A stretch of DNA of 64,000 nucleotides, taken from an uncultured Bariatricus sp. (GTDB lineage Bacteria; Bacillota; Clostridia; Lachnospirales; Lachnospiraceae). The stretch spans positions 1-64,000 of the forward strand of contig CAKRFP010000011.1 of assembly GCA_934320645.1 (NCBI GenBank), in the 5' to 3' direction. Positions 36,106-45,367 of this stretch are shown piece by piece. A model generated the notes under the pieces. It worked only from the letters and a program-made list of their open reading frames with translations, had not been told where the DNA came from and made no database searches. Numbering within the stretch: position 1 is the first letter of the stretch; each line of letters opens with the position of its first letter. The position numbers and the translations under genes were made by a program.

Positions 36106-36657
36106 TTACGTGTAATTATCAGAACTATAATTTTTCTTTACCCATTTTCTCGCTCTGTACAGCAAGGCAGTCAGCACATCGAGACTGATTCCCATTGCAT
36201 CGGCAACATCCTTTTGCTTTCTGCCAAGACAGTAAACCATCGTCATCGCCTCATACCAACGTTCATTCTCCACATACAATGCATCCAAAATCGTCCAACT
36301 GTGTTTCTGTTTCTCTTTTAACAAAATGTTTCTGAATACACTGTCTTCTGCACTTTCTATATGCTCTTCCAAATACAGATTAGAATACAGTTCAATATCT
36401 TCATGCAGATATTCTCTTTTCCGCTTTTTCATATAATTGATTGCTGTGTTCTTTGTTGTGGTTATCAACCACGCCTCCATGTACTCTTCATCCACTTTAT
36501 CAAAATGTGTATATAATTTCAGAAAAACTTCCTGGAATATCTCTTCTGCCGACTCCTTGTGACTGTCAGAATAACTCTTCGCTATTCGATAAACGTTCCC
36601 CTTATTTTTATGGTATACGTTCTCGAATTCTTTTTTATTCTTATTCTGAGAATTCAC
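36106..36657 (-). CDS. ECF-type RNA polymerase sigma factor
   Basis: 183-aa two-domain sigma-70 protein. Region 2: KSYSDSHKESAEEIFQEVFLKLYTHF and WLITTTKNTAINYMKKRKRE (quoted in parts); region 4 helix-turn-helix: YCLGRKQKDVADAMGISLDV and LLYRARKWVKKNY. Start is GTG at 36657 with GAGAGG 6 nt upstream. It lies 17 nt after the HIT gene and is probably co-transcribed with it. Likely partner: the anti-sigma-like protein at 33.8-34.8 kb. Confidence 0.85.
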   Translation of the reverse strand: MNSQNKNKKEFENVYHKNKGNVYRIAKSYSDSHKESAEEIFQEVFLKLYTHFDKVDEEYMEAWLITTTKNTAINYMKKRKREYLHEDIELYSNLYLEEHIESAEDSVFRNILLKEKQKHSWTILDALYVENERWYEAMTMVYCLGRKQKDVADAMGISLDVLTALLYRARKWVKKNYSSDNYT

Positions 36658-36674
36658 TGTAGTACCTCTCTGTT

Positions 36675-37088
36675 TTATTTTTCCTTGAGCTTTTCCAGGA
36701 TTTCATCCCGATCCTGATCTGTGAGTTTACCTGGTTTCCAGCCAAATCCGCTCTTATCATTTTTATATCTTGGAATCAGATGCATATGAAAATGGAATAC
36801 AGTCTGTCCCGCAGCTTCTCCATTGTTCTGTACGATATTGTAACCATCACATCCAAGTACATCTTTTAATTCTGTTGTAATCTTCTTCGCAAGTTTAAAT
36901 GCTTTTCCTGCCAGTTCTTCATCAATTGAATAAATGTCTGCTGCATGCTCCTTTGGCAGAATCAGTGCATGTCCTTTTGTTGCCGGTCCAAGATCCAGAA
37001 TCACTCTGAAATCATCATCCTCATATATTGTTGCAGATGGAATCTCTCCGTTTGCGATTTTACAAAAAATACAGTTTTCGTCCCTCAT
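36675..37088 (-). CDS. HIT family nucleotide-binding hydrolase
   Basis: 137-aa HIT protein. N-terminal zinc-like CIFCKIANGEIPSATIYED, DLGPATKGHALILPKEHA and the histidine triad HFHMHLIPR. Full length for an Hint/HinT-type purine nucleoside phosphoramidase. Shares an operon with the sigma factor gene immediately downstream. Confidence 0.92.
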   Translation of the reverse strand: MRDENCIFCKIANGEIPSATIYEDDDFRVILDLGPATKGHALILPKEHAADIYSIDEELAGKAFKLAKKITTELKDVLGCDGYNIVQNNGEAAGQTVFHFHMHLIPRYKNDKSGFGWKPGKLTDQDRDEILEKLKEK

Positions 37089-37197
37089 GTTCTTTCCTTC
37101 TTTCTTTAAATTCTTCGATTAATTTCGAATCTGTTTACGAACTTGACTTTCAATGATACACTACAACTACTTTATATCATAGAAAGGTGGTATTATC

Positions 37198-37929
37198 ATG
37201 ACCTTTACCACAAATGATTATGAAAAATTGTACCAGCTTATGGACTCCAATCCTGAAACTCATGAACTGATTCAAAAACTTCTGGATTCCCAGCAATATA
37301 CAATCAGCAAGATCAGTCATGAGGTCCGTAATCCTCTGACTCTGATCTACAGTACCTTTCAGCTTATTGAAGCCAGTCATCCTGAAACCCGTGATTTTTC
37401 CCATTGGTCAGAGCTTCGTGAAGATATAGAATATACCATTTCCCTGCTTCAGGAGCTTTCTTCCTACAACAACAGCGAGCGCCTTCATCCGAGCACTTTT
37501 TCTGTACAGGATTTCCTGGGACAGATTTGTCTGTCTTTCGCCGCCTCCTTACTGGACACCGGTATTCAATTTACTTCCCTGATATCACCTGATCTTCTGG
37601 AAATGACTGCTGATAAAATCAAACTCCGTGAAGCCATTCTCAATCTTTTGAAAAACGCCAGAGATTCTATTTCAGATACTGGTTCCGTTCGTCTGGAAGC
37701 ATCTCTGAGAAATCAGATGCTTCAGATCACCATATCCGATACCGGATGTGGAATTCCACCAGAACATCTCGACTGTATCTTCGCTCCTTTTGTTACCTAT
37801 AAGCCAGATGGTACCGGCCTTGGTCTTGCCATTGTTCAAAGGACTGTTACCGCTCACGGTGGAACTGTAAATGTCACTTCACAGCCAGGAAAAGGTACTT
37901 CTTTTTCGCTTTCATTACCTGTTACATAA
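37198..37929 (+). CDS. Soluble orphan sensor histidine kinase
   Basis: 243-aa kinase without membrane segments, PAS or HAMP. H-box ISHEVRNPLTLIYSTFQLI (His near residue 42), N-box EAILNLLKNARDSIS, G1-box ISDTGCGIPPEHLD, F/G2 region FAPFVTYKPDGTGLGLAIVQ. No response regulator is adjacent. A cytoplasmic single-domain kinase like this may feed a phosphorelay such as Spo0A, but that is inference. GAAAGGTGG precedes the ATG. Confidence 0.88.
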   Translation: MTFTTNDYEKLYQLMDSNPETHELIQKLLDSQQYTISKISHEVRNPLTLIYSTFQLIEASHPETRDFSHWSELREDIEYTISLLQELSSYNNSERLHPSTFSVQDFLGQICLSFAASLLDTGIQFTSLISPDLLEMTADKIKLREAILNLLKNARDSISDTGSVRLEASLRNQMLQITISDTGCGIPPEHLDCIFAPFVTYKPDGTGLGLAIVQRTVTAHGGTVNVTSQPGKGTSFSLSLPVT

Positions 37930-38025
37930 TCATATTTTATTATAGGAAACGCTTAATTGTTTTACAAGTACTTCTTTCCATAAACTGGAAAATACAGAGG
38001 GGAAAACTTCTTTTAAATGTATGCC

Positions 38026-38778
38026 TTATTCTTTCGGTGAATCCTCCAATACATCATCCCACTGGGATTCTCTCTTTTTTCTTCTTTTTTGCAGGCGCTT
38101 GCTCAGGAACCCCCAGACACTCTGGCTGTCTTTCACAACCTGCCCTTTCATCTCCTGTTCCGCGATCCAGTCATCCAGAATCAGTTCCTCCTGCAGGTCA
38201 TACCCCTCTTTTTTCTCCGGTTGTACACTTTCCATTTCATTCTCCTTTCTTTCCAGAATCTGCTCCAATGCATATTCAATATTATAATTTTCTTCCATTG
38301 ATGCCCTGTGTAATTCATATGCCAGATATACCGCTTCTTTTTGTTCATAATCTGTCTCTCTGACAAAATATTCGGTAAGCTCATGGAACTTCTCCAGAAT
38401 ATTCCCTTCCTCTCCCGGACAATAGCAAAAATAATAGTTTTCATCCGACATATAGATATGCCCCGGATCCAGGCTCAGACAATTTACATCCAACAGATAG
38501 TTTTTCACTGCATAAAGCACCTGGATAAACTGTCTCATAAAATTTTCCAACTCTGCAAACTGCCAATGTTCTTTTTCGCCCTTTGCCTGCATGGATGTCT
38601 TCCCACTGATCTCATAACGATACTGGCTTTTATCATCTTTTCCATGACCTCTTACTGCCAGCAGTCCGGGAATCGCATTTTCTGCCAGCATCCTCATCTG
38701 ATAGTCTTCCTGATATACCATATCTGTTTCCAGAATCATCCAGGCATGATGTAAGTCTCTTTCATATTCCTCTCTCAT
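38026..38778 (-). CDS. DUF6382-like protein of the Tad operon
   Basis: 250-aa cytoplasmic protein without membrane segments. It starts MREEYERDLHHAWMILETDM and has SYLLDVNC-like (VKNYLLDVNCLSLDPGHIYM) and NYYFCYCPGEEGNILEKFHEL. Similar proteins accompany Tad clusters in Lachnospiraceae, usually with a C-terminal FHA domain; here the C-terminus is short and basic with no FHA domain. Its start overlaps tadE by 4 nt, so it belongs to the operon. Role unknown. Confidence 0.7.
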   Translation of the reverse strand: MREEYERDLHHAWMILETDMVYQEDYQMRMLAENAIPGLLAVRGHGKDDKSQYRYEISGKTSMQAKGEKEHWQFAELENFMRQFIQVLYAVKNYLLDVNCLSLDPGHIYMSDENYYFCYCPGEEGNILEKFHELTEYFVRETDYEQKEAVYLAYELHRASMEENYNIEYALEQILERKENEMESVQPEKKEGYDLQEELILDDWIAEQEMKGQVVKDSQSVWGFLSKRLQKRRKKRESQWDDVLEDSPKE

Positions 38779-39191
38779 TCCTGCCAGTTCCTTTCTACCA
38801 TCTCCTGCAGAGATTTTTTCCTGCGTATTTTTTCTTCCGGCAAAGTAAGTGCCGCACTCCGTTTTACTGACATCCGCATTCTTCGTTTTTTTGCGCCTGC
38901 AGTCACTTCAAATTCATCTTTGACTATAGCCGTCTCTACTGATGCCGTGTCAAAAAATATCAGTTTATTTTCAATTCTTTTTTGAAAATACTGCTCCATT
39001 TTTCCATCCTCAATCTTCTTCTGCCAGCGCCATTCTTCACTTCCAACTACCGCAGTTTCATAAGCTGCTCCGCCGATAATGTTTTTATCATGATAATAAA
39101 ATAGTGTAAAAATGACTGCCATCCAGCAAAGCAAGACCACCGGCATCAGATACGCCATTTCAACCACTGTGCTGCCTTTCACCTTTACCAT
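38775..39191 (-). CDS. TadE-like minor pseudopilin
   Basis: 138 aa. Class III signal: KGSTVVEMAYLMPVVLLCWM, with Gly at -1 and Glu at +5, followed by a hydrophobic helix; then a charged extracytoplasmic part. A substrate for the prepilin peptidase encoded directly upstream (7-nt overlap). Confidence 0.82.
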   Translation of the reverse strand: MVKVKGSTVVEMAYLMPVVLLCWMAVIFTLFYYHDKNIIGGAAYETAVVGSEEWRWQKKIEDGKMEQYFQKRIENKLIFFDTASVETAIVKDEFEVTAGAKKRRMRMSVKRSAALTLPEEKIRRKKSLQEMVERNWQE

Positions 39192-39619
39192 ATGAATGTC
39201 CCCAGATATCCGATCAGCAGAAATGGATAAAATGACATCCTTGTAGTCCGTTTACATTTTCCGCTCCAGAGTCCTGCTCCCGCTGCCATTGCTGCCACAA
39301 GAAAGGCAAGCATCAGCATTCCAAGCAAATTCCAGATTCCAAGGAATATTCCCAGATTCAGTATCATCCAGCTGTCACCATATCCGATTCCCTCCTGTGA
39401 CCATTTTGATATCAGCAAAAACAGGATTCCACATCCCATTCCTGCCACCCATATGCTCCAGTGCATTCGACCGAATAGAGCACGGTAGAGAATTGCTGCG
39501 CAACTTCCTGCCAGCAGATATTCCGTCGATATTTTCTGATATCGCATATCCTGTACTGCCCCAAAGCCTAAAAAAAATAATCCTGCTAATTTTGCTATTT
39601 TCCACCACATTTTGAACAT
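39185..39619 (-). CDS. Prepilin peptidase (A24, TadV/CpaA type)
   Basis: 144-aa polytopic aspartyl protease lacking the N-terminal methylase domain. The two catalytic Asp lie in GFGAVQDMRYQKIS and EGIGYGDSWM (GYGD motif). It processes the Flp and TadE-like pseudopilins of this operon. Overlaps the neighbouring TadE-like genes at both ends (25 and 7 nt). Confidence 0.88.
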   Translation of the reverse strand: MFKMWWKIAKLAGLFFLGFGAVQDMRYQKISTEYLLAGSCAAILYRALFGRMHWSIWVAGMGCGILFLLISKWSQEGIGYGDSWMILNLGIFLGIWNLLGMLMLAFLVAAMAAGAGLWSGKCKRTTRMSFYPFLLIGYLGTFIW

Positions 39620-40494
39620 GCTCCTTTTCCTTTTACTTCTGATAACGGCACAGAATAAACGCTCCGTTTAAGTCCACTGCATGCAGATGAAGTATGGTAA
39701 CGGTCACCATAATCTGTAATATAATAAAAACCGCCATTCCCCTGCTGCCATCCGCACCGCTCACACAAATGATAAATTCCACCACTGCTGTTCCTGATTC
39801 CATCCAGTTCTTCTTTTGTAACAGTATGAACAGATGGTTCCAGATAAGTACAGTGAATATTTCGATGATAGACAATTCCTGTTGCTGTTACATACACAAT
39901 CTCCTCCGTACTGTTCCACGGAATATTAAACTTTACATATCCGTTCCAACCTTTCATTCTCATTCTTTCCCTGTAATGCAAAGTTGGAATATGAAATACC
40001 GGAACCGGCAGTTTAACCTCATATTCTGCCGACAGTTCCATAATCCCCGTTCCCGGGATTGCAATCGATTTCTCACAGTGAACTCCTCCACTCCCTCCAA
40101 CAACCATACTTCGATCCAGCCGTTCTTTTCCAACTGCATTGATCAGATCTGCATTCAGGTTTACCGGATTTAATATCGGAATCTCTGCATAACTCTCCGC
40201 TGCCTGCTTTCCTGCACTCTGTAGTCCACATCTTACAGCGGACTGAATACTCCTGAGTTCCAGCATCCAGATCAGGCTTACAGCCGCATATAAAAAAAGT
40301 GGAACGCAAAGCACAGCTTCTACTGTTACAGAGGCAGATACAGATGCCTTTTCTCTGACACAAGATATGGCGATCAAGTTATGTAGAAAATCAAATCCTT
40401 CCTCCTCTCTGACAGTAAAAAGTTCATTGTTGATCCAGTTTGTAATTCCCGTGAAATATTCGATGAAAAAGAGATTTATTTTAAGAAAAGACAC
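39595..40494 (-). CDS. TadE/TadG-like pseudopilin with two YHxxxxC/CxxC modules
   Basis: 299 aa, GTG start at 40494 with AGGAGG 9 nt upstream. A 50-residue N-terminal extension precedes a pseudopilin helix (SASVTVEAVLCVPLFLYAAV, Glu at +5). The extracytoplasmic C-terminus carries two successive metal-site-like modules: VYVTATGIVYHRNIHCTYL ... YHLCERCG and FYYITDYGDRYHTSSACSGL ... GACSKCG. Such YHxxxxC-x-L-(n)-CxxC tails are known as single copies on secreted nucleases and other proteins of Firmicutes; here there are two in tandem on a pilus component. Confidence 0.78.
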   Translation of the reverse strand: MSFLKINLFFIEYFTGITNWINNELFTVREEEGFDFLHNLIAISCVREKASVSASVTVEAVLCVPLFLYAAVSLIWMLELRSIQSAVRCGLQSAGKQAAESYAEIPILNPVNLNADLINAVGKERLDRSMVVGGSGGVHCEKSIAIPGTGIMELSAEYEVKLPVPVFHIPTLHYRERMRMKGWNGYVKFNIPWNSTEEIVYVTATGIVYHRNIHCTYLEPSVHTVTKEELDGIRNSSGGIYHLCERCGWQQGNGGFYYITDYGDRYHTSSACSGLKRSVYSVPLSEVKGKGACSKCGGK

Positions 40495-40519
40495 CTGTAT
40501 CCACCTCCTAACATTCTTT

Positions 40520-41899
40520 TTATTGATATTGATATAAAATATGATACTGATACCAGATTCCTCTTCTCAGATGACTAGTCATATCAAAATCTGCGCCCGT
40601 CACACATGCATCTGCCTGAAAAAAAGTTTTTCCCATCCCGGTTCTGAGATTCATCTCAACCAGATCCAGTGCCCTCATAACCAGTTCTTCTTTTGCTTTC
40701 AAAGCCAGCATCATTTGCAGATACTGCTCATAAGAATTCCCATTCTCGATATCAGATCCTTCCGGAATACTTCTGTTTTTTGCCAGAGCAATCAGACCAT
40801 CCAGCGTCAGATTCCATGTATCCTTACTCTTTACAGCCGGAACCTTCTTCCCTGCCAGAAGCGTCTTCACATCCGTAAGGCTTTCTCCATACGCCCATGC
40901 AAGAAGCAGCGCATGCTTGATCACAGGTCCAATCTCCGGTGAAAGAAATACCGCACTTAACGTCGTCGCAAGTGTATCCACTTCCATCTGCATATCCGTA
41001 TCTGTCAGCAGATATCCATAATTTGCCGCAAACCGAAGGATTCGGATCCTTCCAATCACATATTCCAGATTATCCTTATCACTGGCTTTTCCTCCCAGTA
41101 AATACTCCATTTCATAATCCAGTGCTGTATCTTCTTTTTTATTTGCAGCATTCCCAAACTTGTCCATAAGGTACAGATTGAAAAAAATGGTATCTCCGGC
41201 TCCGCTGTCTTTTCCTTTCATGGTTCCGTACCCCTGCCGCAATGTCCGGTTCGATACAGTCTCTTCCAATTTCACAGCTTTCGATGACAGAGTAAATCCT
41301 TCCGGGCTTACCAGATCAATCAGCACTTGTGCCTGCATATCTACAATATCTGTTAATGGATTATCTTCTGACGGAAGTTCTTCCGTCTCACCTTCCAGCA
41401 TCTGGTCAAGTTCTTTACTCGTCTCTATATTCTCTTTCCCATATTCATTTGCCTTCAATTCCTGCTCTTTCCATTCAGATACTTTACCCGTAAGATTCTC
41501 TATCGCCGCAACTCCCGTTTTCATTTTCTCGTATTCTACCGCCTGCCGCATAAATTCTTTCCCGTTCTCGTCTGTCAGATAACGGATTGCCGCAATCTCT
41601 GTTTCTATATTTTCTGTCCCGTAAAAGGACAGTCGGTTTAAAATATTTTCCTCAGACATTGTACCGGATTCATAGCTTCCCTCTATTGCAAAAATACCGT
41701 AACGATCCAGAAGCTCTCTCTGGTATTCTGCAAATATGGATTCTACTGCTCTTCCTGCATCTGCCCTTCTTTCATTCTTTGCCTGCTGAATCGATGCGCT
41801 TTCCAGTAATGCACCGACCAGAGTAAGAAGCAGAAGAAAAACAAGACTCAGAAACGCCGTAAGCTCTCCTTTTACCATTTTTTTCATTTCTGCACACAC
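40520..41899 (-). CDS. DUF5702 protein (TadG-like) of the Tad operon
   Basis: 459 aa. One N-terminal membrane segment (KGELTAFLSLVFLLLLTLVG) in TadG style, then a long extracytoplasmic domain including ERRADAGRAVESIFAEYQRELLDRYGIFAIEGSY (quoted in part: FAEYQRELLDRYGIFAI), the DUF5702 hallmark. Starts at GTG 41899 or ATG 41887/41878; no clear ribosome site decides. Probably a minor structural or tip component of the pilus. Confidence 0.78.
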   Translation of the reverse strand: MCAEMKKMVKGELTAFLSLVFLLLLTLVGALLESASIQQAKNERRADAGRAVESIFAEYQRELLDRYGIFAIEGSYESGTMSEENILNRLSFYGTENIETEIAAIRYLTDENGKEFMRQAVEYEKMKTGVAAIENLTGKVSEWKEQELKANEYGKENIETSKELDQMLEGETEELPSEDNPLTDIVDMQAQVLIDLVSPEGFTLSSKAVKLEETVSNRTLRQGYGTMKGKDSGAGDTIFFNLYLMDKFGNAANKKEDTALDYEMEYLLGGKASDKDNLEYVIGRIRILRFAANYGYLLTDTDMQMEVDTLATTLSAVFLSPEIGPVIKHALLLAWAYGESLTDVKTLLAGKKVPAVKSKDTWNLTLDGLIALAKNRSIPEGSDIENGNSYEQYLQMMLALKAKEELVMRALDLVEMNLRTGMGKTFFQADACVTGADFDMTSHLRRGIWYQYHILYQYQ

Positions 41900-41924
41900 T
41901 CATTTCTGAAATAAAATCTTTATC

Positions 41925-42125
41925 CTAGATTCCTGAACTTTCTTCCGATATCTTTTTAAATATATTCGTTACAATTTCATTAAGCTGTGTCTTAAAAATA
42001 ATAACCAGACCGATAATAACTACCAGTACAAGAATCAATTCTACTGTTGAAATTCCATCTCTTTCTGTCAGTATCTTCTGTATTCTGATCCAGCCAGTCC
42101 ACAGCTTCTTTTTTACCGCCTTCAT
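41925..42125 (-). CDS. Flp-type major pilin (Flp1-like)
   Basis: 66 aa. Prepilin with basic leader and class III processing site: ERDGISTVELILVLVVIIGL, Gly at -1 and Glu at +5, then the long hydrophobic helix and a short polar tail, as in Flp pilins. Located between tadC and the DUF5702 gene; likely the main pilus subunit. Confidence 0.85.
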   Translation of the reverse strand: MKAVKKKLWTGWIRIQKILTERDGISTVELILVLVVIIGLVIIFKTQLNEIVTNIFKKISEESSGI

Positions 42126-42136
42126 TCTCTCACCTC

Positions 42137-43450
42137 CTACATCCGGATTGACAAAAATGCCGGTACAACCACGATTGTAATCACGATGATCAGCATCAAA
42201 AGCATAGGGATTAAAAGCTTTGTTCCTGCTTCTTCTCCCAGCTGTCTCGCCCGACTCTTTCTGTCCTCCAGCGCCTGCACGGCTTCCATCCGCAGCATTT
42301 CAGAAATCCCCTTTGTACCTTTTCGCAAATTCTGTGAAAGTAGTGCTCCCATCTTCATATACGGAATCAGATCACATCTTCTTGCAAATCTTTCATAACA
42401 TTCCATCTCCGGAATTCCACTCTTCATTTCCTGCCAGGTTATCCAGATTTCTTCGTATGCTTCCCTTTTTCTTCCTGTCTTTTCTCTGGTAATTCCATAA
42501 TCTTCCGCGATTTTTTTCCATACATTTTTTGCTGTCATTCCGGCACCGGTCAACATCGTAAACTCTGTGATAATTTCCGGATAATCCAGCATCATCTGTT
42601 CTTTTCTCGTCTTCTTCCTGCTGCTTTCTTTCTGTATCTCTCTTCCAGCAAGCAGAATGCTTATCGCCATTCCAAGCATCAAAATTGGGATTACCTTTGA
42701 TTCCTGCTCTTTTGTCCAGAAAATTTCCCTGCCATCTACGCTGGAAGGAAGCGTAAGATATTCTTTCTGCCGTGATGTACTGTCCAATATTCTCACCAGT
42801 TCCTGAACCCGCTCTTTTGTAGACAATTGCCTCTCTTTTCCTGCGAAAACAATCAGATCCATCTCACACGGATACATCTCTTCTTCATAATGCAGAATCC
42901 CTGTGATGTTCATCTCTATCCCCTGATTTTCCGGATCTTCTTCTCTGATTTTTTCCAGGTTCAGTCTTCCAAGCGAATCCATCACATCATACCGGCTCAG
43001 TTCCCATGAAACAGAAAACGGAAAATCTCTTAATTCCGTCACAAATTCCAGATCTTCTTTCACATGCGCCAGATCTTTATTTTTTCCAAGTATCTGTACT
43101 TCAAGTTTTTTTCTTGCTTTCTGAAATTCCTTCTCCAACTGTGTTTCACTGTAAATCTTTGGCGATACCTGGATCTCTATATCCTGTTTTTCCTCTCCTT
43201 CAACCTGCATAGAAAGCGACTCTTCTTTTTGTCCTTCCCCATACCCGTTCCGCTTTATCTGCACAGTCGGAGAACTTTCTTGTCCAAGCTTCTGCATGAT
43301 ATCTGTCAAAAGTGCCAGACTTATTACAACCAGCATCAAAAAGAAAATCTGCCGGAAAAGCCTGTCCCATTTTCCTAAAAGCTGCCTCTTTTTGAAATAC
43401 ACAGTTGCACAAATCCCGAGAAATAAATACATCCCTATACAAAACCACAT
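42137..43450 (-). CDS. tadC: TadC-like T2SS F-domain membrane protein
   Basis: 437 aa. N-terminal two hydrophobic segments, a large extracytoplasmic domain (residues about 60-250), then the T2SSF domain: PEIITEFTMLTGAGMTAKNVWKKIAEDYG (quoted in part: FTMLTGAGMTAKNVWKKI), EMKSGIPEMECYERFARRC, GTKGISEMLRMEAVQALEDR, and a C-terminal membrane pair. Pilus assembly platform with TadB. The long insert before the F domain is larger than in Gram-negative TadC. Confidence 0.82.
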   Translation of the reverse strand: MWFCIGMYLFLGICATVYFKKRQLLGKWDRLFRQIFFLMLVVISLALLTDIMQKLGQESSPTVQIKRNGYGEGQKEESLSMQVEGEEKQDIEIQVSPKIYSETQLEKEFQKARKKLEVQILGKNKDLAHVKEDLEFVTELRDFPFSVSWELSRYDVMDSLGRLNLEKIREEDPENQGIEMNITGILHYEEEMYPCEMDLIVFAGKERQLSTKERVQELVRILDSTSRQKEYLTLPSSVDGREIFWTKEQESKVIPILMLGMAISILLAGREIQKESSRKKTRKEQMMLDYPEIITEFTMLTGAGMTAKNVWKKIAEDYGITREKTGRKREAYEEIWITWQEMKSGIPEMECYERFARRCDLIPYMKMGALLSQNLRKGTKGISEMLRMEAVQALEDRKSRARQLGEEAGTKLLIPMLLMLIIVITIVVVPAFLSIRM

Positions 43451-43452
43451 AT

Positions 43453-44184
43453 CTATACCTCGATTTCCACAATCTTACAGCCAAGATTCCACGCTGCAAT
43501 ATAAGCTGCCAGACAGATACTCATAAAAATTACTCCTGGCAGATTTCCATATAACCCCGACATAAATTCCGGGAAAGTCAGCCTCATATACGCAATAATC
43601 CCAAATGGAATCATTGACATCACTCGGAATTCCAGCTTCTTCGCAGCAATTACTGTATCAATCTCTCTTTTGACCTCTGCTTTATCTCCCAGCTGTCTCA
43701 CCGCATTTTTAATGATCATGATACTGTCGCCACCACTTCTTTTTGCCAGCGAAAAAACCGTAACAAACGTGTCAACTTCCGGAAGCGCAATCCTCGCCGC
43801 AAAATCTTTCCATGCGATCTCCGCTGTTACATTCAGGTTCAGCTGCCTTGCCATATAAGTAAATTCTCTTACAATAAGTGTTTTTTTGTCATACATGATC
43901 TGCAGATCCCGTTGGACCTCTTTGATTGCATTTTCCATAGAATAGCCTACATTAAGCTGCGCTTCCAGCGATTGAAGTGCATCCTGAAACTGCCTTTCAA
44001 AACGTCTTTTCCCCTTGTCTTCAACCTGTTTTATCAGTCTGTTATAATACGTAATTCCAAGTGGAAGAAGGACTGCCATCATCCATACCCGGGAATAAAA
44101 TAACATCGCAATCAGAAAAACCAGTAATATACTTTCTGCTATCGCCAGAGCATACTCTTTACGGCTGATACCCTGCCGCCACAA
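43453..44184 (-). CDS. tadB: TadB-like T2SS F-domain membrane protein
   Basis: 243 aa. Two N-terminal hydrophobic segments, T2SSF domain FQDALQSLEAQLNVGYSMENAI, SLAKRSGGDSIMIIKNAVRQL, and a C-terminal membrane pair. Second platform protein. It overlaps the ATPase gene by 26 nt. Confidence 0.85.
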   Translation of the reverse strand: MWRQGISRKEYALAIAESILLVFLIAMLFYSRVWMMAVLLPLGITYYNRLIKQVEDKGKRRFERQFQDALQSLEAQLNVGYSMENAIKEVQRDLQIMYDKKTLIVREFTYMARQLNLNVTAEIAWKDFAARIALPEVDTFVTVFSLAKRSGGDSIMIIKNAVRQLGDKAEVKREIDTVIAAKKLEFRVMSMIPFGIIAYMRLTFPEFMSGLYGNLPGVIFMSICLAAYIAAWNLGCKIVEIEV

Positions 44185-45367
44185 GTTTTTCTGTCCTTGT
44201 AAGTGTGGCTTTTTTCACCCACTCCCCCTGGATCTTTCCATCCTTACTTCCCGTCTCCTGAAAGGAAAATAACGGCTGAAGCCTGATTTCTCCTTTTTCA
44301 TATCCCAATACCTCCATGATTTCCAACACTTTTCTGCTTTTGTCCCGAAGTCTGCCAAGATGTACCAGAATATCAATTCCAGAAGCAATCTGACGCATGA
44401 CCGCCTCCAGGGGAAGCTCAATTCCCATCAGTACCATTGTAGACAGTCTGCTCATCATATCTGCCGGACTGTTCGCATGACCTGTACTGATTGATCCATC
44501 GTGCCCTGTATTAAAAGCCTGCAGCATATCCAATGCTTCTTCACCTCTGACTTCACCTACAATGATCCTCTCTGGTCTCATTCGAAGTGCCGTCCTGATC
44601 AGATCACGGATACTGATTTCCCCTGTTCCTTCTACATTTGCATTCCGTGCTTCAAGCCGCACCAGATTGGGAATCCCTGTGATCTGCAGTTCTGCACTGT
44701 CCTCGATCGTAATAATACGTTCTTCCTTCGGGATAAAATCCGATAATACATTCAGAAAGGTGGTCTTTCCTGAACCTGTCCCTCCACTGATAAAAATGTT
44801 ATATTTCGCCTTTACTGCCTGAACCAGCATTGCTGCCGCTTCCATTCCAATTGAACCTGTGGCGATCATCTGATCCATCGTGATCCTGCTTTTCGGAAAC
44901 TTTCTGATCGTAACGATCGGTCCATTAAGCGCAATCGGCGGCAGCACCACATTTACCCTGGATCCATCCTCCAGTCTTGCATCTACGATCGGTGTTGCCT
45001 CATTGACAACCCGGTTACAGCCTGCTACCATCTGTTGAACCACATCTTCAAGCTTGCCTCTTGAAAGGAATTTTTTATCGGTCTCATAAATCTTTCCGTC
45101 ACACTCAATAAAAATGGGCTGCGTTCCGTTGATCATAATTTCCGTGATCCTCTCGTCTTCGATCAGTTCCTGCAAAATGTCCAACTTTCGGAACGCATTA
45201 AAAAGCTCTCTTCCAAGAATTGCCTTTTCTCCAAGCGGAATGAACTCTTCCTTCGATTTTTCTTCCAGTATCCTGTGGATCAGCTCCAGCAGTTCTTCAT
45301 CACTTGCTTCCTTTGACAGATCCATCTGTGCCAGAATTTCTTCATGAAGTTGTTCTGCCCTCCGCAT
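44159..45367 (-). CDS. tadA: TadA/CpaF secretion ATPase
   Basis: 402-aa hexameric ATPase powering pilus assembly. N-terminal helical domain, then DERITEIMINGTQPIFIE, GSRVNVVLPPIALNGPIVTI, Walker A FISGGTGSGKTTFLNVL, Asp box IITIEDSAELQI, Walker B IIVGEVRGEEALDMLQA and His box GSISTGHANSPADM. Complete motif set. Overlaps tadZ by 26 nt. Confidence 0.93.
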   Translation of the reverse strand: MRRAEQLHEEILAQMDLSKEASDEELLELIHRILEEKSKEEFIPLGEKAILGRELFNAFRKLDILQELIEDERITEIMINGTQPIFIECDGKIYETDKKFLSRGKLEDVVQQMVAGCNRVVNEATPIVDARLEDGSRVNVVLPPIALNGPIVTIRKFPKSRITMDQMIATGSIGMEAAAMLVQAVKAKYNIFISGGTGSGKTTFLNVLSDFIPKEERIITIEDSAELQITGIPNLVRLEARNANVEGTGEISIRDLIRTALRMRPERIIVGEVRGEEALDMLQAFNTGHDGSISTGHANSPADMMSRLSTMVLMGIELPLEAVMRQIASGIDILVHLGRLRDKSRKVLEIMEVLGYEKGEIRLQPLFSFQETGSKDGKIQGEWVKKATLTRTEKLVAAGYQP

